Shown here piece by piece: positions 16,518 through 25,548 of a stretch of DNA of 45,739 nt. The notes under the pieces were generated by a model. It did no database searches. It saw nothing but the letters and a program-made list of their open reading frames with translations, and was not told the DNA's origin. The DNA comes from an uncultured Acidobacteriota bacterium (GTDB taxonomy: Bacteria; Acidobacteriota; Terriglobia; Terriglobales; Acidobacteriaceae): assembly GCA_903832295.1 (NCBI GenBank), contig CAILAZ010000067.1:1-45739 (forward strand). The letters are read 5' to 3'. Numbering within the stretch: the first letter of the stretch is position 1; every line of letters begins with the position of its first letter. The translations under genes and the position numbers were made by a program.

Positions 16518-18524
16518 ATGATCAGAATTCAAACCACGCACCGCAACCTCAGCTACCGCAACTCACAGAGCGGCATGGCGCTGATCACCGTACTCTTCCT
16601 CCTCATCCTCATGACCATCCTCGCTCTCACCATGGTCGTCTCTGTGAATGCAGACATGCTCATCAACGGTTATTACGGCAATGCCCGCGCCTCTTACTAC
16701 GCCGCAGACTCCGGAATGAACATCGCCCGCCAGTACGTCGTCAATCAGCTTCGAGCCTCCGTCAACACCACCGCGTGCATCGCCTGGGGAACAGACGCCG
16801 GCACCGGATGCACCAGCTCGCCTGTCGATGACACCGGTGCCGCCAGCAGCGCCAAGTCCAACCTCCTCTCCACCTATGGCTCCTTCACCCAGCTCAACGT
16901 CGGAACCGCCGGACACTCCTGGCCGTCCTATTTCATGATTGGCGACACGGCCACCTGCACCAACTCCCTTGTCTCGGCCGGCAGCCCGGCCGTCACCCGG
17001 AATGCCGCCAACCAGGTCACCAGCTATACCTACACCTTCAACTACAACATCTGCGCCGTCGGCCGTGCCTCCGCCTTGCAGCGCTCCTCGGTCGTTGAGA
17101 GTGGCGCAATCCTTCTCACCGTTACCGCTCCAGCCAATAGCCTCTCGCCCAGCTTCGCCGCCTACGGCAACTTCATCCAGAACTACAATCTCTGCGACCT
17201 ACCCCTGAACGGAGGATTCTTCAGCGGCCCGCAATTCTCCAACGGGGCATTCAATTTCTACCAGCCACTCAGCTACCGCTTTACCGATCCCGTCGGAGCG
17301 GTCAATCCCCAAACCGGATACTGGTCTGCCGGCGGCAGTTGCAATCGCTCCAGCTCCACCAATTACCCCGGCTTCAATCTTGTCTTCCAGCAGGGATACA
17401 ATCCCGGCTCACAGGCCAAGGTCCTCCCGCCCGGTTCCTTCAGCCAGAAGTGGGCCGTCATTGACGGGCTCGGATGCGGAGAAGGTGGAACCTCCTGCAC
17501 CTCCAGCACCGCTCCGCCTGACCCATCCACCGTCTCTCCCAACGCCATGACGACCTATCTCAAGAACGTTGCTGGCGAGTCCTATGCCTCGAACAAAACC
17601 GGTGTCTTCTTCCCTTACACTTCTGTCTCTGGCACCAACACCTACGGCGCCGGAACTCCCACCGGGGTCGGCGGAGGCTTCTACGTAGAAGGCGATGCAT
17701 CCATCATCCTGCAACCCGGAACCGATCCCTGCGGCAACCCGACCCAGATATTCAAGATCTCCCAAACCTCTCCTCCCACCACCACCACCACCATCACTAC
17801 CAATCCGCCCCCGCTCTCCACAACCACCACCTGCGCTGGATATTCCAATACCACTACCGTCACCAAGGTTCTCGGCGTGAACAACACCACAACCATGACC
17901 CTGTCCGGAGTTCCCGATAACGTGCTCACCGGCTCCGCCGTGCCCTCCACCATGATTTACGTGCATGGGACCATCACTGGCCTCTCCGGTCCAGCCCAGG
18001 GACAGCCCGCCGTCCAGGACAATGCCCGCATCAACATCACAGGCTCTGGAGACATTGACATCACCGGCGACATCATCTACAAAACCGAACCCGTCACCCT
18101 TGACACCAACGACGCGCTCGTCACCCTCCCCGCGAGCGCTTCCGACCAGGTGCTCGGCGTCTTCACAGCCACCGGCAACTTCCTCGTCGGCAGCACCGCA
18201 GGAACCAAGAACATGAACATTTGGACCGATGGCTCGTACGCCTCCGTCGGGGCCTCCTGCGCCACCACCTCATGCGGCGCAAAGAATCTCGGAAGCAGCA
18301 CGCTCAACGCTTGGAACGGGGTTGGCGGCTCAGTTCAGAGCAACGGCTTCGTAATGACTGTCGCTACCAACAACTCCTTCTTTGACCGCCGCTACACCTC
18401 ACGCTCAAACTTCGCTCCGCCCTGGTTTCCTTCCACACAGGTCAGCGAAATCAATCCCGCGGCCGCCCCCACTGTAGTTGTCACCCCGCAGCGTTCCAGT
18501 TGGGCCTGGATCGCCTCACAGTAA
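16518..18524 (+). CDS. pilX: PilX-like type IV pilus assembly protein
   Basis: This 668-residue protein begins with a short polar segment and then SGMALITVLFLLILMTILAL, the PilX N-terminal signature, which lacks Glu at position 5, followed by a helix ending in YYAADSGMNIARQ. The large remainder is Ser/Thr/Asn-rich and much longer than classical PilX (about 200 residues). It contains paired cysteines and a Thr-rich low-complexity stretch near residues 420-440. GGAG lies 5 nt before the ATG. It follows pilW by 30 bases and is the last gene of the operon here; no pilY1 or pilE is in the window. It probably has a role at the pilus tip or surface, by analogy. Confidence 0.75.
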   Translation: MIRIQTTHRNLSYRNSQSGMALITVLFLLILMTILALTMVVSVNADMLINGYYGNARASYYAADSGMNIARQYVVNQLRASVNTTACIAWGTDAGTGCTSSPVDDTGAASSAKSNLLSTYGSFTQLNVGTAGHSWPSYFMIGDTATCTNSLVSAGSPAVTRNAANQVTSYTYTFNYNICAVGRASALQRSSVVESGAILLTVTAPANSLSPSFAAYGNFIQNYNLCDLPLNGGFFSGPQFSNGAFNFYQPLSYRFTDPVGAVNPQTGYWSAGGSCNRSSSTNYPGFNLVFQQGYNPGSQAKVLPPGSFSQKWAVIDGLGCGEGGTSCTSSTAPPDPSTVSPNAMTTYLKNVAGESYASNKTGVFFPYTSVSGTNTYGAGTPTGVGGGFYVEGDASIILQPGTDPCGNPTQIFKISQTSPPTTTTTITTNPPPLSTTTTCAGYSNTTTVTKVLGVNNTTTMTLSGVPDNVLTGSAVPSTMIYVHGTITGLSGPAQGQPAVQDNARINITGSGDIDITGDIIYKTEPVTLDTNDALVTLPASASDQVLGVFTATGNFLVGSTAGTKNMNIWTDGSYASVGASCATTSCGAKNLGSSTLNAWNGVGGSVQSNGFVMTVATNNSFFDRRYTSRSNFAPPWFPSTQVSEINPAAAPTVVVTPQRSSWAWIASQ

Positions 18525-18584
18525 CCGGTTCGCCTCATGCAACAACTCGGGGCGCGGCTGCACACGTCGCACCCCTCCGCCAGA

Positions 18585-19172
18585 TCATCGCGACGCCCGT
18601 TTCTGCATCGGATAGCTTGAGTCGAGTTCCAGGTTGAGTTCAAGCACGTTGACCCGGGCCTCTCCAAGCAAATAGAACTGCCGTCCATCCGTGTGTTTCT
18701 CAATCAGCGTCCGCAGTTGTTCAGCGGAGATGCCGCGCTCGCGGGCAATCCGTGGAGACTGGAACGCAGCGTTCGCCGGCGTTATGTCCGGATCAAGACC
18801 AGACGCCGAGGTCGTGATGTAGTCAACCGGAATCGGCGCTCCTGGATTTTCACTTTGCGCAGCGGCCACATCCTGCTTTACGCGATCCAGCAGCTTCTGG
18901 TTCGTCGGTCCATAATTTGTGCCTCCAGAGTTTACGGCATCATAGCCATTCCCTGCGGCGGATCCGCGTGGGTGAAAATATCCAACTCCCGTGAACGGCT
19001 GCGCAATGATGCGCGAGCCGATCAACTTGCCGTCGCGTATGAGGAGCTGTCCGTTGGCCTTGGCCGGGAACATCACCTGCGCGAGCGCTGTCACAACCAG
19101 CGGGTAGATCACGCCCAGCAGGATGGTCGTCACTACCGTCATCAGAATCGCTGTTACGAAATTGCGTTTCAT
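18585..19172 (-). CDS. kdpC: potassium-transporting ATPase subunit KdpC
   Basis: This 195-residue protein has one N-terminal membrane helix (ILMTVVTTILLGVIYPLVVT) and a soluble domain with the KdpC landmarks IGSRIIAQPF, YFHPRGSAAGNGYDA, SGGTNYGPTN and VDYITTSASGLDPDI. KdpC stabilises the KdpFABC complex and raises its nucleotide affinity. The C-terminal segment ARVNVLELNLELDSSYP also fits the family. It is the last gene of the kdp operon, 13 bases after kdpB, and converges on pilX with a 60-bp gap that shows no strong terminator. Confidence 0.97.
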   Translation of the reverse strand: MKRNFVTAILMTVVTTILLGVIYPLVVTALAQVMFPAKANGQLLIRDGKLIGSRIIAQPFTGVGYFHPRGSAAGNGYDAVNSGGTNYGPTNQKLLDRVKQDVAAAQSENPGAPIPVDYITTSASGLDPDITPANAAFQSPRIARERGISAEQLRTLIEKHTDGRQFYLLGEARVNVLELNLELDSSYPMQKRASR

Positions 19173-19185
19173 GGAATCCTCTCCG

Positions 19186-21225
19186 CTAAGCCAGTCCCAG
19201 GCTCGTAATCAGAATGTCGATCATCTTGATGCCGACAAAGGGCGCGACAATTCCGCCCACGCCGTAGATGAGCAGGTTGCGTCGCAGTAGCGCAGCGGCC
19301 CCCATGGGCCGATACCGGATACCCTTCAGAGCCAGCGGAATCAAGGCGATGATGATGATCGCGTTAAAGATCACTGCAGACAGCACAGCCGACTGCGGGG
19401 TCTTCAAATGCATGATGTTCAGCGCGTTCAGCACCGGGAACGTGACTGCAAACATCGCCGGGATAATCGCAAAGTACTTCGCCACGTCGTTGGCGATGGA
19501 GAACGTGGTCAGCGCTCCGCGTGTCATCAGCAACTGCTTTCCGATGCCGACAATCTCGATAAGCTTCGTCGGGTTGGAGTCGAGATCGACCATATTCCCG
19601 GCTTCTTTCGCGGCCTGGGTTCCTGAGTTCATGGCCACTCCCACGTCTGCCTGTGCGAGCGCGGGTGCGTCATTGGTCCCGTCCCCGGTCATGGCCACAA
19701 GCTTGCCGTCGGCCTGTTCGCGGCGGATCAGATCCATCTTGTCCTTCGGCGTTGCCTGTGCCAGGAAGTCGTCCACACCCGCTTCTCGCGCAATGGCTGC
19801 GGCCGTGAGCGGATTGTCGCCGGTGATCATTACAGTGCGGATTCCCATCGCACGCAGTTGATCGAAGCGTTCGCGCATTCCGCCCTTAACAATGTCCTTC
19901 AGTTCAATCACTCCCAGCGCGCCGCGCTTGCGCTCGGCAACCACCAGCGGAGTGCTTCCCTCGCGGGCGATTGCGTCCACCAGTTCGCGAACCTCAGGGG
20001 CGAAGGCTCCGTGATTTTCCCGCACGTAGCGCTCGATTGCATCCACCGAGCCTTTACGAATCTGGAAGCCGTTGAGATTGACGCCAGACATCCTGGTCTG
20101 TGCCGTAAACGGAACAAACTCCGCATGGTGGTCCTGCAGTTCGCGGCCTCGCAGGTTGTACTTCTCCTTCGCCAGCACAACAATTGAGCGGCCTTCGGGT
20201 GTTTCATCGGCGAGCGAGGAAAGCTGCGCGGCGTCCGCCAGTTCGGCTTCCGAGACTCCCGGCGCAGGAACAAAGCGCGAGGCTTGGCGGTTGCCGAGAG
20301 TGATGGTGCCGGTCTTATCAAGCAGCAGCGTATTCACATCTCCGGCAGCCTCCACCGCGCGCCCAGACATCGCCAGCACGTTGTGCTGCACCAGCCTGTC
20401 CATGCCCGCTATGCCGATTGCCGAGAGCAGTCCCCCGATGGTGGTAGGTATAAGGCAGACCAGCAACGAGACCAGCACGAACACGGTCTGCGGCGCACCC
20501 GAGTAAATCGCAAATGGCTGCAACGTGACCACCGCAAGCAGGAAGACAATGGTGAGCCCGGCGAGCAGGATGTTCAGCGCAATCTCATTCGGCGTCTTCT
20601 GCCGTTCGGCTCCTTCAACCAGGGCGATCATGCGATCAAGAAAGGTCTCTCCGGGATTGGAGGTGATCTTCACCTTGATCTGGTCGGAGAGAACGCGCGT
20701 GCCTCCCGTTACCGCCGAGCGGTCGCCGCCCGACTCTCGAATCACGGGCGCGGACTCGCCCGTGATGGCCGACTCATCGACCGAAGCAATTCCGTCGATG
20801 ATCTCGCCATCGCCGGGAATGAACTCTCCGGCAGTCACCAGCACCACGTCGTTGGCGCGCAGGATGGAGCTTGCCACCTGTTCGGTTTTGCCATTTGCGA
20901 GCAGGCGATTTGCGACGGTCTCTGAGCGCGCCTTGCGCAGCGTGTCTGCCTGTGCCTTTCCGCGCCCCTCGGCCATTGCCTCGGCAAAGTTCGCGAACAT
21001 CACGGTGAACCACAGCCACAGCGTGATCTGCAGATTGAACTTAAACGACTCATGCGGGCGAAGGATCAGCAGAATCGTGGTGATCACGCTGCCGACCTCA
21101 ACCACGAACATGACGGGGTTCCCCATCATCTTGCGCGGGTTGAGTTTGAGCACGGAGTTGATCGCCGCGCCACGAACTATGGCCAAATCCCAAATCGATT
21201 TGCGACTCTTTGATGTGCTCGACAT
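19186..21225 (-). CDS. kdpB: potassium-transporting ATPase ATP-binding subunit KdpB
   Basis: This 679-residue P-type ATPase is the energy-coupling subunit of KdpFABC. The phosphorylation motif DKTGTIT has its Asp at residue 303. The actuator motif TGES lies at about 155-158, and the hinge motif [20 protein letters not shown] lies toward the C-terminus. Seven or so membrane helices are distributed as in the family, and the length is normal. GAGGAAATT precedes the ATG. The start lies 7 bases after the kdpA stop, so the genes are translationally linked. In characterised Kdp systems, phosphorylation of the Ser in TGES inhibits transport; that Ser is present here. Confidence 0.98.
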   Translation of the reverse strand: MSSTSKSRKSIWDLAIVRGAAINSVLKLNPRKMMGNPVMFVVEVGSVITTILLILRPHESFKFNLQITLWLWFTVMFANFAEAMAEGRGKAQADTLRKARSETVANRLLANGKTEQVASSILRANDVVLVTAGEFIPGDGEIIDGIASVDESAITGESAPVIRESGGDRSAVTGGTRVLSDQIKVKITSNPGETFLDRMIALVEGAERQKTPNEIALNILLAGLTIVFLLAVVTLQPFAIYSGAPQTVFVLVSLLVCLIPTTIGGLLSAIGIAGMDRLVQHNVLAMSGRAVEAAGDVNTLLLDKTGTITLGNRQASRFVPAPGVSEAELADAAQLSSLADETPEGRSIVVLAKEKYNLRGRELQDHHAEFVPFTAQTRMSGVNLNGFQIRKGSVDAIERYVRENHGAFAPEVRELVDAIAREGSTPLVVAERKRGALGVIELKDIVKGGMRERFDQLRAMGIRTVMITGDNPLTAAAIAREAGVDDFLAQATPKDKMDLIRREQADGKLVAMTGDGTNDAPALAQADVGVAMNSGTQAAKEAGNMVDLDSNPTKLIEIVGIGKQLLMTRGALTTFSIANDVAKYFAIIPAMFAVTFPVLNALNIMHLKTPQSAVLSAVIFNAIIIIALIPLALKGIRYRPMGAAALLRRNLLIYGVGGIVAPFVGIKMIDILITSLGLA

Positions 21226-21232
21226 AATTTCC

Positions 21233-23041
21233 TCAGAATGCCTTTCCTGCGTTCATCAACAGGTGCTCGAGTATTGGACCAAGGCTGAGAGCGGGGAAGA
21301 ATGTAAGCGCTCCCAGGATCAGAATCACGCCAATCAGCAGAACGCTGAACAAGGGCGTGGTAACCGGAAATGTGCCCACCGACGGCGGAACATATTTCTT
21401 CTCAGCCAGGCTTCCGGCAATGGCGAGCATGGGAATGATCATCAGGAAGCGTCCACCCAGCGTGGCGAATCCAATGGAGATGTTGTACCAGGCGGTGTTC
21501 GCGTTGAGCCCACCGAATGCCGACCCGTTGTTGCCGGTGGCCGACGTGAATGCATACAGAATTTCTGAGAGCCCGTGCGGGCCGGCATTGGCAATCGCCC
21601 AGGTGCCAAATGGCTTCACACTGGAGATCGCCGTCAGCGCAAGAATGATGAGCGGGAAGATGAGCGCGACCAGCATGGCCATCTTCACCTCGTAGCCTTC
21701 AATCTTCTTGCCAAGGTACTCCGGAGTGCGGCCCACCATCAGTCCCGCGATGAACACGGTGAGCACCACGTAGATGAGCATGCCGTACATTCCAGCGCCC
21801 ACGCCGCCGAAGATCACCTCGCTCAGCATGATGTTCACCAGCGGTACCATGCCGCCAAGAGGCGTGAAGGAATCGTGCCATGAGTTGATAGCTCCGCAAC
21901 TGGCATCGGTGGTTACTGTGGCAAACAGCGCGCTGTTTGCGATGCCGAAGCGCACCTCCTTGCCTTCCATGTTGCCGCCCGGTTGCAGGGCGCTGGCCTG
22001 CTGATTCACACCGTGCAGCAGCGGATTGCCCGCCGCTTCAGCCCAGTAGGCAACCATCACTCCCGCAAGAAAGAGCACGGCCATTGCGCCCCACACCGCC
22101 CAGCCGTGGCGCGGCGAGCCTGTCATGCGGCCAAGCGTGTAGGTGAGCCCTGCAGACACCGCAAAAATTCCAAACATCTGGATCAGGTTCGTGAGCGGCG
22201 TCGGATTTTCAAAGGGGTGAGCACTGTTGGCGTTGAAGAAGCCGCCGCCGTTGGTTCCCCACTCCTTGATAAATTCCTGCGAGGCCACCGGCCCCTGCGC
22301 GATGGTCTGCTCGGTGACGGTGTCCATCACCGGTTTGCCATCGGCTCCAACGGCGGGCTTGCCGTCGGCGCCCAGATGCGGAACCTGCTGTGGCTCCACG
22401 ATCTTCACCGTGTCATAAGGCCGCAGGTTCTGCACCACGCCCTGCGAGACCAGCACCAGTGCGCCCACAATGCAGAACGGCAGCAGAACCCAGAGAGAGG
22501 CGCGCACCATGTCCACCCAGAAATTGCCGATCGTCTTCATCTGCCGGCGCGCGATGCCGCGGATGAACGCGATGGCCAGCGCGATGCCCGTGGCTGCCGA
22601 AACGAAGTTGTGATAGGCAAGCCCGACCATCTGTGTGAAGTAGCTCATCGTGGTTTCGCCGGAGTAGGCCTGCCAGTTGGTGTTGGTGGTAAACGACGCC
22701 GCGGTGTTCCACGCAAGGTGCGGCGGATTCACTGCTCCGAACTTCTGCGGATTGAATAGCGAGGGCGGAATGAATCCCTGCACGCGCTGAATAAAATAGA
22801 GCAGCAGCATAGAGACAAGGCTGAAGAGCAGCATCGCCACCGCATACTCGGTCCATGCCATTTCGTGCTCTTCGTTGACGCCGGTGGTGCGGTAGATCAG
22901 CTTCTCGAGGGGGCGCAGCACCGGATCCAAGAAGGTCTTCTCACGACTGAACACCCGCGTGATGAAGACGCCGAGCGGCTTGGTGACAGCCAGAATCAGG
23001 AACAGGAAGAACGCGATCTGCAACCATCCATTGAGAGTCAT
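21233..23041 (-). CDS. kdpA: potassium-transporting ATPase potassium-binding subunit KdpA
   Basis: This 602-residue channel-like subunit selects K+ through four pseudo-repeats. Filter-region motifs are visible as [45 protein letters not shown] and [14 protein letters not shown]. The ATG at 23041 ([19 protein letters not shown]) is chosen because kdpF ends one base before it and because a hydrophobic helix starts directly. The longer in-frame extension would overlap kdpF. A hydrophilic periplasmic loop with two copies of GADGKP lies between the first and second filter regions. A key component of high-affinity K+ uptake at low external potassium. Confidence 0.97.
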   Translation of the reverse strand: MTLNGWLQIAFFLFLILAVTKPLGVFITRVFSREKTFLDPVLRPLEKLIYRTTGVNEEHEMAWTEYAVAMLLFSLVSMLLLYFIQRVQGFIPPSLFNPQKFGAVNPPHLAWNTAASFTTNTNWQAYSGETTMSYFTQMVGLAYHNFVSAATGIALAIAFIRGIARRQMKTIGNFWVDMVRASLWVLLPFCIVGALVLVSQGVVQNLRPYDTVKIVEPQQVPHLGADGKPAVGADGKPVMDTVTEQTIAQGPVASQEFIKEWGTNGGGFFNANSAHPFENPTPLTNLIQMFGIFAVSAGLTYTLGRMTGSPRHGWAVWGAMAVLFLAGVMVAYWAEAAGNPLLHGVNQQASALQPGGNMEGKEVRFGIANSALFATVTTDASCGAINSWHDSFTPLGGMVPLVNIMLSEVIFGGVGAGMYGMLIYVVLTVFIAGLMVGRTPEYLGKKIEGYEVKMAMLVALIFPLIILALTAISSVKPFGTWAIANAGPHGLSEILYAFTSATGNNGSAFGGLNANTAWYNISIGFATLGGRFLMIIPMLAIAGSLAEKKYVPPSVGTFPVTTPLFSVLLIGVILILGALTFFPALSLGPILEHLLMNAGKAF

Positions 23042-23042
23042 G

Positions 23043-23126
23043 TCAGAATTTCTCCGGCCGCAGCAGCGCATAGAACAGGTAAGCCAGCATCAGTGCGGTT
23101 ACGGCAAGCATCACTACGTTTTCCAT
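23043..23126 (-). CDS. kdpF: potassium-transporting ATPase small subunit KdpF
   Basis: This 27-residue protein is a single membrane helix starting [14 protein letters not shown] and ending in the KdpF-typical YALLRPEKF. KdpF stabilises the KdpFABC complex and lies against KdpA. The ribosome site AAGGGA overlaps the stop of the upstream small gene, and the kdpF stop is separated from the kdpA ATG by one base. Size and sequence match known KdpF proteins (about 29 residues). Confidence 0.93.
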   Translation of the reverse strand: MENVVMLAVTALMLAYLFYALLRPEKF

Positions 23127-23136
23127 TTGTTTTCCC

Positions 23137-23223
23137 TTACCGGAAGCGTTCACAGAAGTGAACGTATCCAATCGAAAGCGCGAAAAATACGATTGTGATT
23201 GCGACGAATGCCAAGTCCATCAT
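23137..23223 (-). CDS. 28-residue single-helix membrane protein upstream of kdpF
   Basis: A short reading frame, beginning MMDLAFVAITIVFFALSIGY and ending HFCERFR, codes for one membrane helix with a basic C-terminal tail. AGGAG lies 7 nt before the first ATG, and the stop is 10 bases before the kdpF start. It resembles KdpF in size and layout (helix plus ER/EK-F tail) but is a different sequence. I infer a second small Kdp-associated subunit or modulator. Function is not established from sequence. Two adjacent ATGs make the start ambiguous by one codon. Confidence 0.7.
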   Translation of the reverse strand: MMDLAFVAITIVFFALSIGYVHFCERFR

Positions 23224-23233
23224 CTTCTCTCTC

Positions 23234-23515
23234 CTAAGCTCCCCTGGAGCGGGAGTTTTGCCTTCCCGTCGCGGCGCCGGCCGGCCACTCAGTATGCGAA
23301 TGCGCAACCCCGAACGAGCCGCGGGAGTGGACCAGGATCAGTGACGGGGTCTGTTCGCGGCGCACGCGACGAAACGCAGCCGCCGTGGTGTGGTTCTCCG
23401 CCTCGGCGCGGTGAGCACGCGAGGACTTTGACTCAGTTGCCAGAGCAAGCAGGAATCGCAGCAGAAATAAAACGGCAGCGGCACAGATCGAGGCGAAAAT
23501 TGTGGGAACCAGCAT
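23234..23515 (-). CDS. small membrane protein, first gene of the kdp structural operon
   Basis: This 93-residue protein has a hydrophobic N-terminal helix (MLVPTIFASICAAAVLFLLR) and a basic, polar, low-complexity tail rich in Arg, Ser and His. I do not recognise a family. The ATG at 23515 has an excellent ribosome site (GGGGAGG, 5 nt spacing), which the longer in-frame extension lacks. The stop is 10 bases before the 28-residue gene, so both are almost certainly translated with kdpFABC. The tail shows little conserved character by eye, so the helix may be the functional part. A spurious frame is less likely because of the strong ribosome site and the tight spacing. Confidence 0.6.
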   Translation of the reverse strand: MLVPTIFASICAAAVLFLLRFLLALATESKSSRAHRAEAENHTTAAAFRRVRREQTPSLILVHSRGSFGVAHSHTEWPAGAATGRQNSRSRGA

Positions 23516-23595
23516 TCGAACCTCCCCTGGCTGGCGAGCAGATTGCACTCGTTTCAGCCTTCAGTTCGATTGGATACCCGCCGGGCTAAAGCACA

Positions 23596-23614
23596 AATTA
23601 AGAGTGCCTTAATT
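23596..23614. promoter_or_regulatory. inverted repeat, candidate KdpE operator upstream of the kdp operon
   Basis: AATTAAG and CTTAATT form a perfect 7-bp inverted repeat around a 5-nt spacer. It lies in the 136-bp gap between the kdpE stop and the first small gene, 81 bases upstream of that gene's ATG, a usual distance for an activator site. No clear -35/-10 pair follows, which fits an activator-dependent promoter. Binding by KdpE is inferred from position. Confidence 0.45.
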
Positions 23615-23651
23615 GTTCCTAAACGCAGGGCAAAAACGAGAACATCGACCC

Positions 23652-24371
23652 CTATCTCGAATCGCCGGGCTCAAACCTGTACCCCACCCATTTTTCGGTG
23701 ACAATATAGCGCACGGAACCATCCTCCGGCTCCAGCTTCTTGCGAAGATGATTCATGAAAACATGCAGGTACTCTGGTTGCTGTGTGCTCATTCCGCCCC
23801 ACACGGAGGCGAGCAGAGTGTGGTGCGTAATCACCCTTCCAGGATTGCGTGCAAGGTAGCTTAGAAGATCGAACTCCTTCGGCGTGAGCCGAACCTCGCG
23901 GCCGCGAACGGTCACCAGGCGCGTGAGCAGGTCGATGCGAAAATCTCCAGCTTCAATCTGATCGGCGCTGGCGTCCTGTGGTGGGAGACTCGCCCGCCGC
24001 AAACTGGCGCGAACGCGTGCCACCAGTTCATTCATATTAAAGGGCTTGGTGACGTAATCGTCTGCGCCGGAATCAAGCGCCTCCACCTTGGGCTTCTCCT
24101 CTCCGCGCACGGAGAGCACGATAATCGGCACTAGCGACTTTGTGCGAATTCTGCGGCAGAGTTCCAATCCTCCCATGTTTGGCATCGACAAATCCGTAAT
24201 GACCAGGTCGGGAGTCCAGTCCCGCATGATTTCCAGCGCTTCGTCGCCGTCTCCAGCCGTGCGCACCACGTAGCCATGGACCGCGAGAGCGGTACGCAGC
24301 ACGCGCGTGATCTGTGACTCGTCATCCACCACGAGAATATTGCGCTGACCTTCATTTGCCGCGGTCGTCAT
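23652..24371 (-). CDS. kdpE: response regulator KdpE (OmpR family)
   Basis: This 239-residue response regulator has an N-terminal receiver domain (ILVVDDESQ acidic pair, phospho-acceptor Asp in DLVITDLSMPN, Lys in VTKPFN) and a C-terminal winged-helix DNA-binding domain (LTPKEFDLLSYLARNPGRVI, then TVRYIVTEKWVGYRF-like ending as VRYIVTEKWVGYRFEP). It should activate kdp transcription when phosphorylated by its kinase. The ATG overlaps the kdpD stop (ATGA), so sensor half and regulator are translationally coupled. The kinase half is on the opposite strand. Confidence 0.93.
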   Translation of the reverse strand: MTTAANEGQRNILVVDDESQITRVLRTALAVHGYVVRTAGDGDEALEIMRDWTPDLVITDLSMPNMGGLELCRRIRTKSLVPIIVLSVRGEEKPKVEALDSGADDYVTKPFNMNELVARVRASLRRASLPPQDASADQIEAGDFRIDLLTRLVTVRGREVRLTPKEFDLLSYLARNPGRVITHHTLLASVWGGMSTQQPEYLHVFMNHLRKKLEPEDGSVRYIVTEKWVGYRFEPGDSR

Positions 24372-25489
24372 TTTGCCTCCTGGGTGACGATGTGCACGTC
24401 CACTGGCGGCGCATCACGCAGAAAGTCGTGGATCGCCGACAGGTACAGAAACCTCCTCCAGCCAGTAAGCGCAGAGCGCCCGAAGACCACCTGGGTGATG
24501 TGCTTCTCCCGGACGATCTTCGCCACCTCATGGGCCACTTTCTTCCCTTTGGCTTTCACAATCTGCGCTCCCAGGTTTTCCGCAAAACGGAAATTCTCAT
24601 TCAGCGTGCGCTGATACTCGGGATCATCATCGCGGCCCGTGTCCACATACACCACAAAGAACTCGGCGCCGATTCTCTCAGCCATGCGGCCGGCGCGGGC
24701 AATCAGGTATTGAGCCACCGGGTTGGAACTGATGCAGACTGCGATTCGCTCCGTGAGGGGAGTACGATTTTCCAGTTGCTCCCGCTTCATGTACGACTCA
24801 AGGCTGCGATCCACCACGCTGCCCACCTGCCGCAGGGCGAGTTCCCGCAATGCGATCAAGTTCCCCGGACGGAAAAAGTTGGATAACGCGCGGTCACTCC
24901 GTTCCAGCGGATAAATGTCTCCGCGCTTCATACGGGCCAGCAGCGCTTCCGGGGTCAGATCCGCAAGCACAATCTCATCTACCCGTTGCAGCACCCAGTC
25001 TGGAACGGTCTCCCGCACAACGACCCCGGTGATTCGTCCCACGAGTGGAGTCATGCTCTCGATGTGCTGGACATTCATCGTCGAGATCACGTCAATCTGC
25101 GCGTTCAGCAGATCCATTACATCCTCGTATCGTTTGCGATGCTTGCTTCCATCAATGTTGGTGTGGGCAAGTTCGTCAATCAAAACGATGGAGGGAGATA
25201 GTTGCAGGATCGCGTCAACGTCCATCTCGTCAAAGGTTGTTCCCTTATATACGAGCTGCTTCCTCGGCACTGCCGGCAGTCGTGAGGCAAGCTCTGCGGT
25301 GGCTGCGCGGCCATGGCTTTCCACCACCCCGATCACCAGATTTTCGCCGCGACTATAACGCCGGATACCTTCGCTCAACATGCTGTAGGTCTTGCCAACA
25401 CCGGGCGCGTAGCCGAGGAACAACTTGAAAAGTCCGCGCTTCTTCGCGGGCGCGGTTTCTTCCAGCCATTGTTCGGGTGTCTTCTGCAT
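24368..25489 (-). CDS. kdpD: KdpD N-terminal sensor half (KdpD domain plus USP domain), without kinase
   Basis: This 373-residue protein corresponds to the cytoplasmic N-terminal part of KdpD. The KdpD domain carries a Walker A motif (GYAPGVGKT), a Walker B-like VLIDELAHTN, and the family stretch YEDVMDLLNAQIDVISTMNV. A universal-stress-protein-like domain follows (about 240-373) with the VVFGRSALTGW nucleotide-loop region. The protein then stops; there is no membrane region, dimerisation helix or ATPase. ATG 25489 is preferred; a TTG at 25516 would add 9 residues. The missing half is encoded divergently from 25549. In other KdpD proteins the USP domain senses ligands such as c-di-AMP; that is not shown here. 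Confidence 0.92.
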   Translation of the reverse strand: MQKTPEQWLEETAPAKKRGLFKLFLGYAPGVGKTYSMLSEGIRRYSRGENLVIGVVESHGRAATAELASRLPAVPRKQLVYKGTTFDEMDVDAILQLSPSIVLIDELAHTNIDGSKHRKRYEDVMDLLNAQIDVISTMNVQHIESMTPLVGRITGVVVRETVPDWVLQRVDEIVLADLTPEALLARMKRGDIYPLERSDRALSNFFRPGNLIALRELALRQVGSVVDRSLESYMKREQLENRTPLTERIAVCISSNPVAQYLIARAGRMAERIGAEFFVVYVDTGRDDDPEYQRTLNENFRFAENLGAQIVKAKGKKVAHEVAKIVREKHITQVVFGRSALTGWRRFLYLSAIHDFLRDAPPVDVHIVTQEAK

Positions 25490-25531
25490 GTCGGGCTTAT
25501 TGTCAAACAAGAACAACGAAATGTCGAATGT

Positions 25532-25540
25532 TGCTACAAT
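25532..25540 (+). promoter_or_regulatory. candidate extended -10 element for the KdpD kinase-half gene
   Basis: TGCTACAAT fits an extended -10 (TGnTATAAT with one mismatch), and no -35 is evident. Transcription would begin near 25547, only about two bases before the GTG at 25549, so the message would be almost leaderless. The intergenic space shared with the divergent kdpD sensor gene is only about 60 bp. Confidence 0.35.
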
Positions 25541-25548
25541 TCCGAGCT

